Positions 41,248-49,765 of a DNA stretch of 64,000 nucleotides are shown here, in pieces (positions within the stretch are counted from its first letter, which is position 1; each line of letters starts with the position of its first letter). Location of the stretch: assembly GCA_963734725.1 (NCBI GenBank), contig CAVTIX010000017.1:62001-126000 (forward strand), written 5' to 3'. The notes under the pieces are model-generated. The model saw only the letters and a list, made by a program, of their open reading frames with translations. It was not told where the DNA came from and did not search any database. This stretch comes from DASXKD01 sp963734725. Its GTDB lineage: Bacteria; Actinomycetota; Actinomycetes; Streptosporangiales; Streptosporangiaceae. A program made the position numbers and the translations under genes.

Positions 41248-43887
41248 ATGAGGCACCCCGGCGGACGGGACACCGGACCCGCCGCGCGCATTCTGCGCCG
41301 CGGCGCGCGGTCCGGCAGGCTCATGCATATCGAGCAGATCGCCGCCCGCGCCGGGGAGGGCGTTCCCTGGCCGGAGTGGGCGCCGGAGGAGATCACGGCG
41401 GCGTTCACCGAGGCGGGCGTCGGCCAGCCCTGGGCGCACCAGGCGGCCATGGCCGAGCACGCCCACCGCGGCAGCAACGTGATCATCGCGACGCCCGCCG
41501 CCTCCGGCAAGTCGCTGGGCTACCTGCTGCCCGCGCTGACCGCGGCGCTGGGCGGGAGCACGGTGCTCTACCTGGCCCCGACCCGGGCCCTGGCCGCCGA
41601 CCAGTTGCGCACCATTCAGGCGCTGGGCATCACGGGAGTGTGTGCCGCAGTGGTGGACGGTGACACCCACGCCGCCGATCGCGAGCGGGCGCGCACCCAC
41701 GCGAACTACCTGCTCACCACGCCGGACATGCTGCATCACGCGCTGCTGCCCCGGCATGCAAGGTGGGGGGAGTTCTTCGGCCGCCTGCACTACGTGATCG
41801 TGGACGAGTGCCATGGGTACCGCGGAGTGTTCGGCTCCCACGTCGCCCACGTGCTCCGGCGGCTGCAACGGGTAGCCGCCCACCACGCCCGGCGTCATCC
41901 GGCCAGGACCCGGGCAGGTGCCGGCCCGCCGGGTGGCCTGGTTTTCCTGCTCGCGTCGGCCACCATCAGCGAGCCGGGGAACTGCGCCCGCCTGCTCACC
42001 GGGGCGGAGGCCAGGGAGATCACCGACAGCACGGCCCCGCGCGGGCCGCTCACGTTCGGGCTGTGGGAACCGCCGCTGACCGCCGCACGGGGCGAGGGCG
42101 GCGCTCCGGTGCGCCGCCCGGCGACCGCCGAAGCCGCCACGCTGCTGGCCGACCTCGTGGCGCATGACGTCCGCGGCCTGGCCTTCACCCGGTCCCGGCG
42201 TGGCGCAGAGGCGGTGGCCATCGCGGCCCGGCGCGCGCTGGCCGGAAACGGCCGGACCGTGCGGCGGCGGGCCGGCGCCGGAACAGCAGCCCGCACCGCG
42301 TCAGGGACGACGCCTGGCGGCGCAGCGGGTGTGCCAGAGCCTCGGGCGGCAGCGGGGGCGTCAGCACTCGCTGCGGCAAATGGGCAGCAAGACAACGCCG
42401 CGGCGGCGCCCGGCGGCGCAGCCGGGGCGGGCCTGCGGGTGCTCACCGGACCGGGCCGCCGGATCGCCGCCTACCGGTCCGGGTACCTGCCCGAGGACCG
42501 CCGCGAGCTGGAGGAAGCCCTGCGGACGGGCGCCCTGCTGGGGCTCGCGGCCACTACGGCGCTCGAGCTCGGGGTCAATATCTGCGGGCTGGACGCCGTG
42601 CTCATCGCGGGCTGGCCCGGCAGCCGGGCGGCGCTGTGGCAGCAGGCGGGCCGGGCGGGCCGAGAAGGCCAGCCGGCGGTTGCGGTCCTGATCGCCAGGG
42701 ATGACCCCCTCGACACCTACCTGGTGCACCATCCGGAGATGCTGCTGCACCAGCCCGTGGAGTCCACCGTCCTCGACCCGCAGAACCCCTACGTGCTCGC
42801 GCCTCACCTGTGCGCCGCCGCTGCCGAGCTGCCGCTGACCGAGGCCGACCTCGAGTTGTTCGGCACGTCCGCGGGCCAGGCCGCGCAGGGCCTGGTGGCC
42901 GCGGGCATGCTGCGCCGCCGCGGGCACCGGCTCTACTGGACCAGGCGCGGCAGGGGCAACGGTCCCGGCCTGCGCGGTGAGGGCAACCACCCGGTCAAGA
43001 TCGTGGAGAAGGCCACCGGCCGGCTGGTAGGCACGGTGGACCAGCCCTCGGCGCACATCCTCGTGCACACGGGCGCGGTCTATCTGCATCAAGGTGAGCT
43101 TTACCTGGTCACCGCGCTGAACCTGGACGAAGGGGTCGCGCTGGTCGAGGCGGGCGACCCCGGCTACACCACGTCCGCGCGCGAGATCACCGGGATCGAC
43201 GTGGTCAGCGAACTGCGGCGGGCCTCCTGGGGCCCGGCCAGCGTTTACTTCGGCGAGGTGGATGTGGTGCGGCAGGTGAGCTCGTTCACCCGGCGCAACC
43301 CGGAGACCGGGCAGCCGCTGGGCGAGGAGGCGCTCGACCTGCCACCGCGCGCGCTGCGCACTCGGGCCGTCTGGTGGACGATCTCCGCGGGCCAGCGGGA
43401 GAACGTGCTGCGCCGCGGCGTGGACCTCGCCGGAGCGGCGCATGCTGCAGAGCACACGGCCATCGGGCTGCTGCCGCTGTTCGCCGCCTGCGACCGCATG
43501 GATATCGGCGGCGTATCCGCCGACCTGCACCCGGCCACCGGGCTGCTGACGGTGTTCGTCTACGACGGGAACGCGGGCGGCGCCGGGTTCGCCGAGCGCG
43601 GCTTCGCGGTGGCAGCGGCCTGGCTGCGCGCCACCGCCGAGGCGATCCTCAGTTGCGAGTGCCAGGCCGGGTGCCCGTCCTGCGTGCAGTCACCCAAATG
43701 CGGCACCGGCAACGAGCCGCTTGCCAAGGACGGGGCGCTCGTGCTGCTGGAGACCCTGCTCGCCGGCGCCCCGGCGACCGCCGCCGGACCCGGTCGGCTC
43801 GCCGTGGTTCACCTGGGTAACGGGGCGAGTGGGAACGGCGCCCATGGCCGGGCCGATAAGGCCCGCCGGAGGCAGGGCGCAGGATGA
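41248..43887 (+). CDS. MrfA/YprA-like DEAD-box repair helicase with DUF1998
   Basis: 879 residues from ATG 41248 (AGGGA upstream). Two RecA domains: IIATPAASGKSLGYLLPAL (Walker A), LYLAPTRALAADQ, VIVDECHGYRG (Walker B), LLASATISEP, and motif VI QQAGRAGREGQ. A C-terminal DUF1998-type region ends with CECQAGCPSCVQSPKCG, four Cys that bind metal in MrfA. MrfA excises mitomycin adducts and similar DNA damage in Bacillus; the same role is inferred. A ~90-residue Ala/Gly/Arg-rich insert at about 330-415 is atypical. Confidence 0.9.
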   Translation: MRHPGGRDTGPAARILRRGARSGRLMHIEQIAARAGEGVPWPEWAPEEITAAFTEAGVGQPWAHQAAMAEHAHRGSNVIIATPAASGKSLGYLLPALTAALGGSTVLYLAPTRALAADQLRTIQALGITGVCAAVVDGDTHAADRERARTHANYLLTTPDMLHHALLPRHARWGEFFGRLHYVIVDECHGYRGVFGSHVAHVLRRLQRVAAHHARRHPARTRAGAGPPGGLVFLLASATISEPGNCARLLTGAEAREITDSTAPRGPLTFGLWEPPLTAARGEGGAPVRRPATAEAATLLADLVAHDVRGLAFTRSRRGAEAVAIAARRALAGNGRTVRRRAGAGTAARTASGTTPGGAAGVPEPRAAAGASALAAANGQQDNAAAAPGGAAGAGLRVLTGPGRRIAAYRSGYLPEDRRELEEALRTGALLGLAATTALELGVNICGLDAVLIAGWPGSRAALWQQAGRAGREGQPAVAVLIARDDPLDTYLVHHPEMLLHQPVESTVLDPQNPYVLAPHLCAAAAELPLTEADLELFGTSAGQAAQGLVAAGMLRRRGHRLYWTRRGRGNGPGLRGEGNHPVKIVEKATGRLVGTVDQPSAHILVHTGAVYLHQGELYLVTALNLDEGVALVEAGDPGYTTSAREITGIDVVSELRRASWGPASVYFGEVDVVRQVSSFTRRNPETGQPLGEEALDLPPRALRTRAVWWTISAGQRENVLRRGVDLAGAAHAAEHTAIGLLPLFAACDRMDIGGVSADLHPATGLLTVFVYDGNAGGAGFAERGFAVAAAWLRATAEAILSCECQAGCPSCVQSPKCGTGNEPLAKDGALVLLETLLAGAPATAAGPGRLAVVHLGNGASGNGAHGRADKARRRQGAG

Positions 43888-44040
43888 GCCGGTCGCGGCT
43901 CATAGCTCGTTAAGCTCGGGCCACCGTCCGCGCCCGCCCGCCGCCTAGTTTCGGGCGGACCGTCGCCAGCCGCGGCGCCCCCACGCACCCACCTGGCGGG
44001 TGACGGGTGGACCGCCGCATGCCTTCGAGCCGTTTCCCGT

Positions 44041-44121
44041 GATATCACGCGAACGCACGGCCCAACCGGACAAACCAGGCGTCAACGGGGCCGGGCGGTC
44101 TGGAGACCGCCGCGTGATAAG
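44041..44121. repeat. Copy 2 of the TATCACGCG-bounded intergenic element
   Basis: Left arm TATCACGCG and right arm CGCGTGATA are perfect inverted repeats. Inside are GAACG, ACAAACCAGGCGTC and an extra 8-bp hairpin GGCGGTCT-GG-AGACCGCC (44094-44111) just before the right arm. Block order equals that of 10120-10186. Confidence 0.55.
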
Positions 44122-44159
44122 AGGCTGGCTACAGGCGTCGAACGCACCGTCTGGGGCTC

Positions 44160-44300
44160 GCCCGGGCCAGCCGCACGAGGGGAGGCGGGGGACCGGCGCG
44201 CGAGCAGGCCAACCTGCCCCGCAAAGGGGCGACCCCCGCCGGGGGGGAGAGCGGGGGTCGCCGAACGGTCCAGGTCCGGGTGCGGACGCCAGAACCGTCT
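44160..44300 (-). ncRNA. 6C-like small RNA candidate
   Basis: On the minus strand, a perfect 12-bp hairpin (GGCGACCCCCGC / GCGGGGGTCGCC, bases 44228-44262) has loop TCTCCCCCCCG. A second hairpin (GCCGG / CTGGC, 44166-44197) has a C-rich loop with CCCCCGCCTCCCC. Two hairpins with C-rich loops, transcribed away from an Rv3661-like gene, are the hallmark and the setting of the actinobacterial 6C RNA. The ends are approximate. Confidence 0.55.
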
Positions 44301-44381
44301 TCCAAGGGAGCCTAGATGCGCGTAGGACCAAGTTACCAATCGGCTACGCGGAGATTCCATGGGTTACCGGTCTTTAACACC

Positions 44382-44387
44382 TATGCT
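44382..44387 (+). promoter_or_regulatory. Probable -10 box of a leaderless mRNA
   Basis: TATGCT lies 9 bp before the GTG at 44396, placing the transcription start at or within a few bases of the start codon. There is no ribosome site between them. Confidence 0.4.
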
Positions 44388-44395
44388 GCCGGATC

Positions 44396-45106
44396 GTGAG
44401 CACTCCCGTCGAGGCCACAGGACCCACGAACTCTGGATTTTCTGCAACGGCCGCGTTCTTCGACCTCGATAAAACGCTGATCGCACGGTCGAGCACGCTG
44501 GCATTTGGCCCCCCGCTCTACCGGCACGGCTTGCTCAGCCGCGCCGACATGATGCGCGGCGCCCTCGCTCAGCTCCGTTACCGGGTCAGCGGAGCGGACC
44601 ACCGGCAGATGGAAAAACTCAAGGCGCACGCCTTGCAGGCCTGCCGGGGCTGGCCCGTGGACCGGGTGACCGAGATCGTGACCGAGCATCTGAAAGAACT
44701 GATACTCCCCTACGTGTACGCAGAAGCCTGGGCGCTGCTCAGCGACCACCGCGGCGCCGGGCAAGACGTCATCATCGTGAGCACCAGCGGGCAGGAGGTT
44801 GTCGCCCCGATCGGCGCCCTGCTTGGCGTGGAGTCCGTGATCGCCACCCGGATGAGGGTCGCAAATGGTCATTACACCGGCGAAATGGAGTGCTACGCCT
44901 ACGGCGAGGAGAAGGCGGTTCAGGTTCGCCGGCTAGCGGCCGAGCGCGGGTACTCGCTGCCCGACTGTTACGCCTACAGCGATTCGGTGACAGATCTGCC
45001 GCTGCTCGAGATCGTTGGCCATCCCCGGGCGGTGAATCCCGACCGCGCACTGCGCCGTATCGCTACGGTCCGCGGGTGGCCCGTGCTCTCGTTCAGTGGC
45101 GTGTGA
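44396..45106 (+). CDS. HAD-IB family phosphatase (Rv3661-like)
   Basis: 236 residues. HAD motifs: AAFFDLDKTLIARSSTLAF (nucleophile Asp), VSTSGQEVVAP, YAYSDSVTDLPLLE (motif IV). The cap region GADHRQMEKLKAHAL and the C-terminal VRGWPVLSF match the mycobacterial Rv3661 type, a SerB-related phosphatase of unknown substrate. It starts at GTG 44396, apparently leaderless. It is divergent from the 6C-like RNA, as in mycobacteria. Confidence 0.9.
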   Translation: MSTPVEATGPTNSGFSATAAFFDLDKTLIARSSTLAFGPPLYRHGLLSRADMMRGALAQLRYRVSGADHRQMEKLKAHALQACRGWPVDRVTEIVTEHLKELILPYVYAEAWALLSDHRGAGQDVIIVSTSGQEVVAPIGALLGVESVIATRMRVANGHYTGEMECYAYGEEKAVQVRRLAAERGYSLPDCYAYSDSVTDLPLLEIVGHPRAVNPDRALRRIATVRGWPVLSFSGV

Positions 45107-45677
45107 GAGCGCCCGCCGGCGCCACCCTGGAGGCGTGTGGGAGCGCCCGCCGGGACGCCACCGGGGGAATAGAAGCGACGTGATCAATCAAGATCGCCAA
45201 TTCGTGCCGCACAGCATCTATGCAGCCCGCCCGATCCGTCGTACAAAGGTTCTACGGACCTAGCGTCCGGGCACGGCAACCGGGCACCCACGCGCGACCA
45301 GCCGCGGGAGGCGAGCCAGGGTAGTCGGCCACAGCGCATTGGCGCCGGCCTCCGGCGCCCGCCGTGGCAGGCCACCCGGCACTGTGAATGTGCGCTTGGT
45401 AACCCGGGCCTGACGTGCCTAGCGACGGCGCTCCTACGGGAGCGCCGTTCGCTTGTGCGCTCACTGCCCACGCCAGTCAAGCAGCAGCGCTTACGATGCT
45501 GCCCAGCGGCGCGTTGATCATCCCGTAGGATCTCAGCCGTAGGCGGCATGTTATCGCTGCGCACGGCCCCTGGCCGGTCGCGGCCTGGATTGACGGCGGA
45601 TGCGCCGCGCAGTGCGTGCCGCACGGAGGTTGCCAGCGCGACCCAGCACTCGGGGGCGCAGGAGGGAAGAGAGCGCG
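45107..45677. other. 571-bp intergenic region with a direct repeat and a stable hairpin
   Basis: Starts with two ~33-bp direct copies of GAGCGCCCGCCGG-N-CGCCACC (about 45108 and 45142). At 45425-45448 ACGGCGCTCC and GGAGCGCCGT pair (10 bp) around TACG, a UNCG-type tetraloop. Between them is no coding frame with a ribosome site. It may hold a small RNA ending in the hairpin, or only the terminator of one. Confidence 0.4.
45425..45448. terminator. 10-bp hairpin with UACG tetraloop
   Basis: Perfect stem ACGGCGCTCC / GGAGCGCCGT closed by TACG, followed by TTCGCTTGTG with only a weak T content. The most stable structure in the gap; it could be a terminator for either strand. Confidence 0.45.
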
Positions 45678-46127
45678 ATGGCCGAGCCCGCAGCCGCAAG
45701 GCCAGCGGAGGAGAAGGACCGGTCGGTTGGCGACCTTGTCTCCGAAGCGATCCGGGACCTCACCCAGCTGGTCAAGTACGAGACCGACCTGGCTAAGGCG
45801 GAGCTGCGCGCCGACCTGCAGCGCGCGGGCCTGTCCGGCGCGCTGCTGGCGATCGCCGCCTTCACCTGCTTCCTCGTGCTCGTCATGCTGTGCTTCGCCA
45901 TGGCGGCCGGCCTGGTCGCGGCTGGCCTGCCAGCCTGGGCCGCGTTCCTGATCGTCGCCGGGACGCTGGTGCTTCTCGCCGCGATCTGCGCGGGGATCGT
46001 CTACCTCAAGGTGCGGCGGATGACCGGCCTGAGCAAGACCAGGGCGTCGCTGCAGGACGACATCGCGATGCTGCGCCGCGATGAGGACGCCGGCCCACCG
46101 GGGCCGCCAGCGACCGTGCAGCGGTGA
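45678..46127 (+). CDS. Phage-holin-family (Holin_X-like) membrane protein
   Basis: 149 residues from ATG 45678 after GGAGGGAAGAGAG. An amphipathic N-terminus (GDLVSEAIRDLTQLVKYETD) is followed by two membrane helices (~60-85 and 92-115) and a charged tail. In actinobacteria this family (Rv3669-like) is chromosomal and not phage lysis-related; function unknown. It lies 4 bp before the EphE-like gene, so they are co-transcribed. Confidence 0.85.
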   Translation: MAEPAAARPAEEKDRSVGDLVSEAIRDLTQLVKYETDLAKAELRADLQRAGLSGALLAIAAFTCFLVLVMLCFAMAAGLVAAGLPAWAAFLIVAGTLVLLAAICAGIVYLKVRRMTGLSKTRASLQDDIAMLRRDEDAGPPGPPATVQR

Positions 46128-46131
46128 CCCC

Positions 46132-47055
46132 ATGTCCGTGACCGGCGGCTCAGCGGTCTATATCGACGGTCCGTGGTCGCACCGTTCGATCAGCGCGAAC
46201 GGCAGCCGGTTCCACATCGCGGACAGCGGGGACGGGCCGCTGGTGCTCATGCTGCACGGGTTCCCGCAGTTCTGGTGGGCGTGGCGGCGCCAGCTCACCT
46301 CGCTGCCCGGTGCGGGCTTCCGGGCCGTCGCCAGCGACATGCGCGGTTATGGTGGCAGCGACAAGCCGCCCCGGGGTTATGACCTGATAACCGCTGCCTC
46401 GGACGCGGCCGGGCTGATCCGGGCCCTCGGCGAGGCCAATGCCGTGGTCGTCGGGCACGACTGGGGCGCCCTGGTGGCCTGGACCATGGCCGCTTACTAC
46501 CCGAAGGTGGTGCGGCGGCTGGTCATCGTGTCGGCGGCGCACCCGCTACGGATGCGCGCCGATATGCTCGCCGGCCCGGTGCGCCGGAGATGGCGGAACG
46601 GGAGCACGCTCGGCTTCCAGCTGCCGGTGCTGCCCGAGTCCTGGCTGGTGCGGGAGAACGCCGAGCAGGTCGGTCGGATGCTGCGGGCGTGGTCCGGGCC
46701 GGGGTGGCCGGACCGGGAAACCGAAAGCCGGTACCGGGCCGCCATGGTCATCCCGTCGGTGGCGCATTCGGCACTGGAGTATCACCGCTGGTTCCTCCGG
46801 TCCTGGCTGCGGACCGACGGCATCCGGTATGGGCACCGCATGCGGTCCCCGATCGGCGTGCCCACCCTGCACTTGCACGGGGCCATGGATCCATGCGTGC
46901 CGACCCGCAGCGCGCGGGCCTCGGCCCGTTACGTGGACGGGCCCTACCGGTGGCGCGTCATCGAGGGCGCCGGGCACTTCCTGCCGGAGGAGCAGCCGGA
47001 CAGGTTCGACTCCGCCCTCCGCAACTGGCTGGCGGACCCCGAGCCGGAGCGATGA
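46132..47055 (+). CDS. Alpha/beta-hydrolase, EphE-like epoxide hydrolase
   Basis: 307 residues from ATG 46132. Oxyanion segment LHGFPQFWWAWRRQL, nucleophile Asp in VVVGHDWGALVAW, acid Asp near GAMDPCVP, and His in GAGHFLPEEQPD. The nucleophile Asp and the HGFP motif indicate an epoxide hydrolase (or haloalkane dehalogenase) and not an esterase. Position and content match Rv3670 (EphE). The stop overlaps the DUF309 start (ATGA). Confidence 0.88.
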   Translation: MSVTGGSAVYIDGPWSHRSISANGSRFHIADSGDGPLVLMLHGFPQFWWAWRRQLTSLPGAGFRAVASDMRGYGGSDKPPRGYDLITAASDAAGLIRALGEANAVVVGHDWGALVAWTMAAYYPKVVRRLVIVSAAHPLRMRADMLAGPVRRRWRNGSTLGFQLPVLPESWLVRENAEQVGRMLRAWSGPGWPDRETESRYRAAMVIPSVAHSALEYHRWFLRSWLRTDGIRYGHRMRSPIGVPTLHLHGAMDPCVPTRSARASARYVDGPYRWRVIEGAGHFLPEEQPDRFDSALRNWLADPEPER

Positions 47056-47690
47056 GCCCGCGCCCGGAGGACTCTCCGGCCGCCCGGGCAACGCCCGGCG
47101 AAGCCCCGCGCAGCGAGACTCCGGGCACCTCCGCTCCCGGGGTCCGCAGCCCGGACGCTCCCAGCGCGCGTGACCCTGGCCTGGGCGACCTTGCCCTAGG
47201 CGACCCTGGCCCGGGCGGGCGTGATCGTGATGCGACGGGGCGGGCTCGCAATGCCCGGCCACGTGACGCGCTGGGCCGGCCGCTGCCACGCGGCGCGGCC
47301 GGCGACGAACGGATCCCCGACGATCTCGTCCTCCCGCCGGCCGAGGCGCTCCAGCTTGCCCAGGAGTTGCTCGACTCCGAGCGCCCGTTTCACGCGCACG
47401 AAGTGCTCGAAGCCTCATGGAAGTCCGCGCCCGCCGCCGAGCGTGATCTGTGGCAGGGGCTCGCCCAGATCGCGGTCGGCCTTACGCACGCGCGGCGCGG
47501 GAACGCCCGGGGCGCCGCAGCACTGCTCCGCCGGGGAGCGGACCTGGTAGCCGGGTATGCCGGCTCGCCGCCGCACGGGATCGAGGCAGCCGGCGTCTGC
47601 CGCGCCGCGCGGGAGATGGCCGCGCGCATCGACCTGGATGGCGCCGCCGCGGCCGGAACGCTGACCGCACGCCTGGCAGCCGGGCCCTGA
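47052..47690 (+). CDS. DUF309 domain protein with disordered N-terminus
   Basis: 212 residues. The first ~90 are Pro/Gly/Arg/Asp-rich repeats (DPGLGDLALGDPGPGG). The DUF309 helical domain follows: LAQELLDSERPFHAHEVLEA, ERDLWQGLAQIAVGLTHARR and AALLRRGADLVAGY, with the family HEVLE motif. Function unknown. It overlaps the hydrolase gene upstream. Confidence 0.85.
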   Translation: MSPRPEDSPAARATPGEAPRSETPGTSAPGVRSPDAPSARDPGLGDLALGDPGPGGRDRDATGRARNARPRDALGRPLPRGAAGDERIPDDLVLPPAEALQLAQELLDSERPFHAHEVLEASWKSAPAAERDLWQGLAQIAVGLTHARRGNARGAAALLRRGADLVAGYAGSPPHGIEAAGVCRAAREMAARIDLDGAAAAGTLTARLAAGP

Positions 47691-47812
47691 CCGGGGCCGC
47701 GGCACGCCCACCGGGCCAGCAGGGCCGCACGCTCGTGCGGTCCCCGCCTGGGGGTGGGCCGCGTCCTCAGCCTGACCGCGTGTTCATGAGGCCCCCAGTA
47801 CGCCGACGCCGC

Positions 47813-49015
47813 TCAGCCGGCTCGCGGGCAGCCCTGGGTGGACACGCTCACTGTGGCGTTCGCACCGGCCCGGACGTCGGCCTGGACCGCGCTCGCGGTA
47901 AGCGCGAAACCGGTGTTGCGTGTGGTCGTGGACGCCGCGAAGATCACCCCGTAAACCCTGCCGCTCTTGGCCAGCAGCGGGCCGCCCGAGTTGCCCGGCT
48001 CCACCGTCGCCCGCACCGCGTAGATGGCGCGGGTCACCGAGCCGGTCTGGTAGATATCCGGCCCGTCAGCCGACCACTGCGAGCCGACCCTGGCGGGCAC
48101 CGGCCGAAACTCCCCGTTCTCCGGATAGCCAGCAACGACGGCGCCGCTCCCCCGGCCCGCCTGCCCGGCGAAGCGCAACGGCGGCGCGGACAGGCCCGGC
48201 ACGTAGAGGATCGCGACGTCGGTGTTCGGGTCGAAGAGCACGACCTTTGCCGGCTGCGCGGTGCTGCCGCCGTAACCGACGTAGGGCCCGATGGTCATCC
48301 CCGCAACGACGTGGGCGTTGGTCAGCACGTGCTGCGGTGAGATCACGAAGCCCGAGCCCTCCAGGCTCCGGTTGCAGGTCCTCCTCGCCTCACCGGTGAT
48401 CTTCACGATGCTGCCGCGGTCCTTCTTCACCGCTGGCCAGTCCAGGACGGCCTTGTCCGGCGGCGGCACGTTCGCCGAGCCGTTGATGCCGAGCGCGCCG
48501 AATACCTGGGTGTAGGGGCTCTTGTCCAGAAGGCGCCGGAAGTCGGAGAACATGGTGAGCGCGCCGGGGGGCATGAAGTCGTTCACCCCGCGGAGCACCT
48601 CGGAGCTGCGTACTTGCCTCGCCACCGCCGGAAACGGCGCATGGACCACGGCCGAGCCGATGAACCAGGCGATGAGCAGCACAGACAGCACGCTCACCGC
48701 GGCGCCGCCCAGCGAGTCCACCATCGCGACCGGGCGCCACGTCACGTGGGACCGGGCCACCACGCCGAGCAGGGAGGCGAGCAACTGCCCGACCATGGCG
48801 GTGATGAACACCAGAATGATCGCCACGAGCGCCTGCTGGGAGGGCTCGTGCACCAAGAACGTGGCGACGCGCGGGGAGAAGGTGGCGCCCACGGCCGCCC
48901 CGGCCAGGAACCCGATGCAGCTCAGGACCCCGACGATGAAACCCTGCCGGTAGCCGGCGACCGCGAACGCGGCCGCAAGCACGACCAGAATCAAATCGAG
49001 GAGGTCTCCCGACAC
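47813..49015 (-). CDS. marP: MarP-like membrane serine protease (acid resistance)
   Basis: 400 residues from GTG 49013-49015, as in mycobacterial MarP (~397). Four N-terminal membrane helices of the colicin V production (CvpA) type are followed by a trypsin-like periplasmic domain with the triad His (VLTNAHVV), Asp (NTDVAIL) and Ser (EPGNSGGPL). Cys in RRTCNRS and near the end (TQGCPRAG) match the disulfide that MarP needs for oxidation-linked activation. MarP protects against acid and oxidants. The neighbours Nudix-Nth match the Rv3671c-Rv3674c order. Confidence 0.92.
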   Translation of the reverse strand: MSGDLLDLILVVLAAAFAVAGYRQGFIVGVLSCIGFLAGAAVGATFSPRVATFLVHEPSQQALVAIILVFITAMVGQLLASLLGVVARSHVTWRPVAMVDSLGGAAVSVLSVLLIAWFIGSAVVHAPFPAVARQVRSSEVLRGVNDFMPPGALTMFSDFRRLLDKSPYTQVFGALGINGSANVPPPDKAVLDWPAVKKDRGSIVKITGEARRTCNRSLEGSGFVISPQHVLTNAHVVAGMTIGPYVGYGGSTAQPAKVVLFDPNTDVAILYVPGLSAPPLRFAGQAGRGSGAVVAGYPENGEFRPVPARVGSQWSADGPDIYQTGSVTRAIYAVRATVEPGNSGGPLLAKSGRVYGVIFAASTTTRNTGFALTASAVQADVRAGANATVSVSTQGCPRAG

Positions 49016-49108
49016 CCATCCACGGTATCGGGCGGCAGCGGTCCGATGCACCGGTCGTATTCGTGCTGGGTCCGCGCGCCGGGCCCGGTCCCGCGACCCG
49101 GGGGCCGG

Positions 49109-49765
49109 TTAGCCGCGGGCGGCGGCGTCCAGCACGTCCGGGGGGAGGTCTTCTTCCCGCCCGATGTCCCAGGGCTGTTCCCAGCCACCGAGCGCGAGCA
49201 ACCGGTCTACCAGCAGGGCGGTGAAGCCCCACACCAGCATGCCGTGGACGCGGAAGGCAGGACCGGCCGTACCGGAGGGGTGCCGCACGGTCAGCCGGTT
49301 GGCGGGGTCGGCGAGGTCGGTGAGCCTGGCCCGGGCCGCCGAGACGATCTCCCCGTCGGCGGCGGCAACCAGCGGGCTGGGCCGGCGCCACCAGGCCAGC
49401 ACCGGCGTGACCCGGAAGCCGCTGCGAGGGATGTAAAGCTCCGGCAGGACCGCGAGAACCTCGACTCCGGCCGGATCCACGCCTACCTCCTCGGCCGCCT
49501 CACGCAGCGCGGCGCCTACCGGTCCCTGATCGGAGGGCTCGATCGCGCCGCCGGGAAAGGCCGGCTGGCCGGCGTGGCGGCGCAAGTGCAGGCCGCGCTG
49601 CACGATCAGCAGGTCGGGGGCGCCCGCCGTCTCGCCGAACAGCAGCAGCACCGCGGAGGGCCGCCCGCCCTGGTCGGGGGCCCGCACCTGGGGCGGGACC
49701 ACCATCTGCCCCGCCTCTGCCGCCAGCCTGGTCAGCCAGGCCGGTACGGGGCCGTCCGGTGTCAC
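49109..49765 (-). CDS. NUDIX hydrolase, CoA pyrophosphatase-like
   Basis: 218 residues from GTG 49763-49765 (AAGGAGGG upstream), overlapping the nth stop by GTGA. The Nudix box is seen as GGAIEPSDQG then ALREAAEEVGV. LLIVQRGLHLRRHAGQPAFPG just before it resembles the UPF0035/CoA-pyrophosphatase motif. Probably splits CoA or related nucleotides. In mycobacteria the equivalent gene (Rv3672c) is separated from nth by a thioredoxin-like gene that is missing here. Confidence 0.88.
   Translation of the reverse strand: MTPDGPVPAWLTRLAAEAGQMVVPPQVRAPDQGGRPSAVLLLFGETAGAPDLLIVQRGLHLRRHAGQPAFPGGAIEPSDQGPVGAALREAAEEVGVDPAGVEVLAVLPELYIPRSGFRVTPVLAWWRRPSPLVAAADGEIVSAARARLTDLADPANRLTVRHPSGTAGPAFRVHGMLVWGFTALLVDRLLALGGWEQPWDIGREEDLPPDVLDAAARG

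Noticed and set aside
45184..45699. Minus-strand open frame of ~170 codons in the gap after the HAD gene
   Set aside because: Composition is Arg/Cys-rich and unordered, with no ribosome site or conserved motif.
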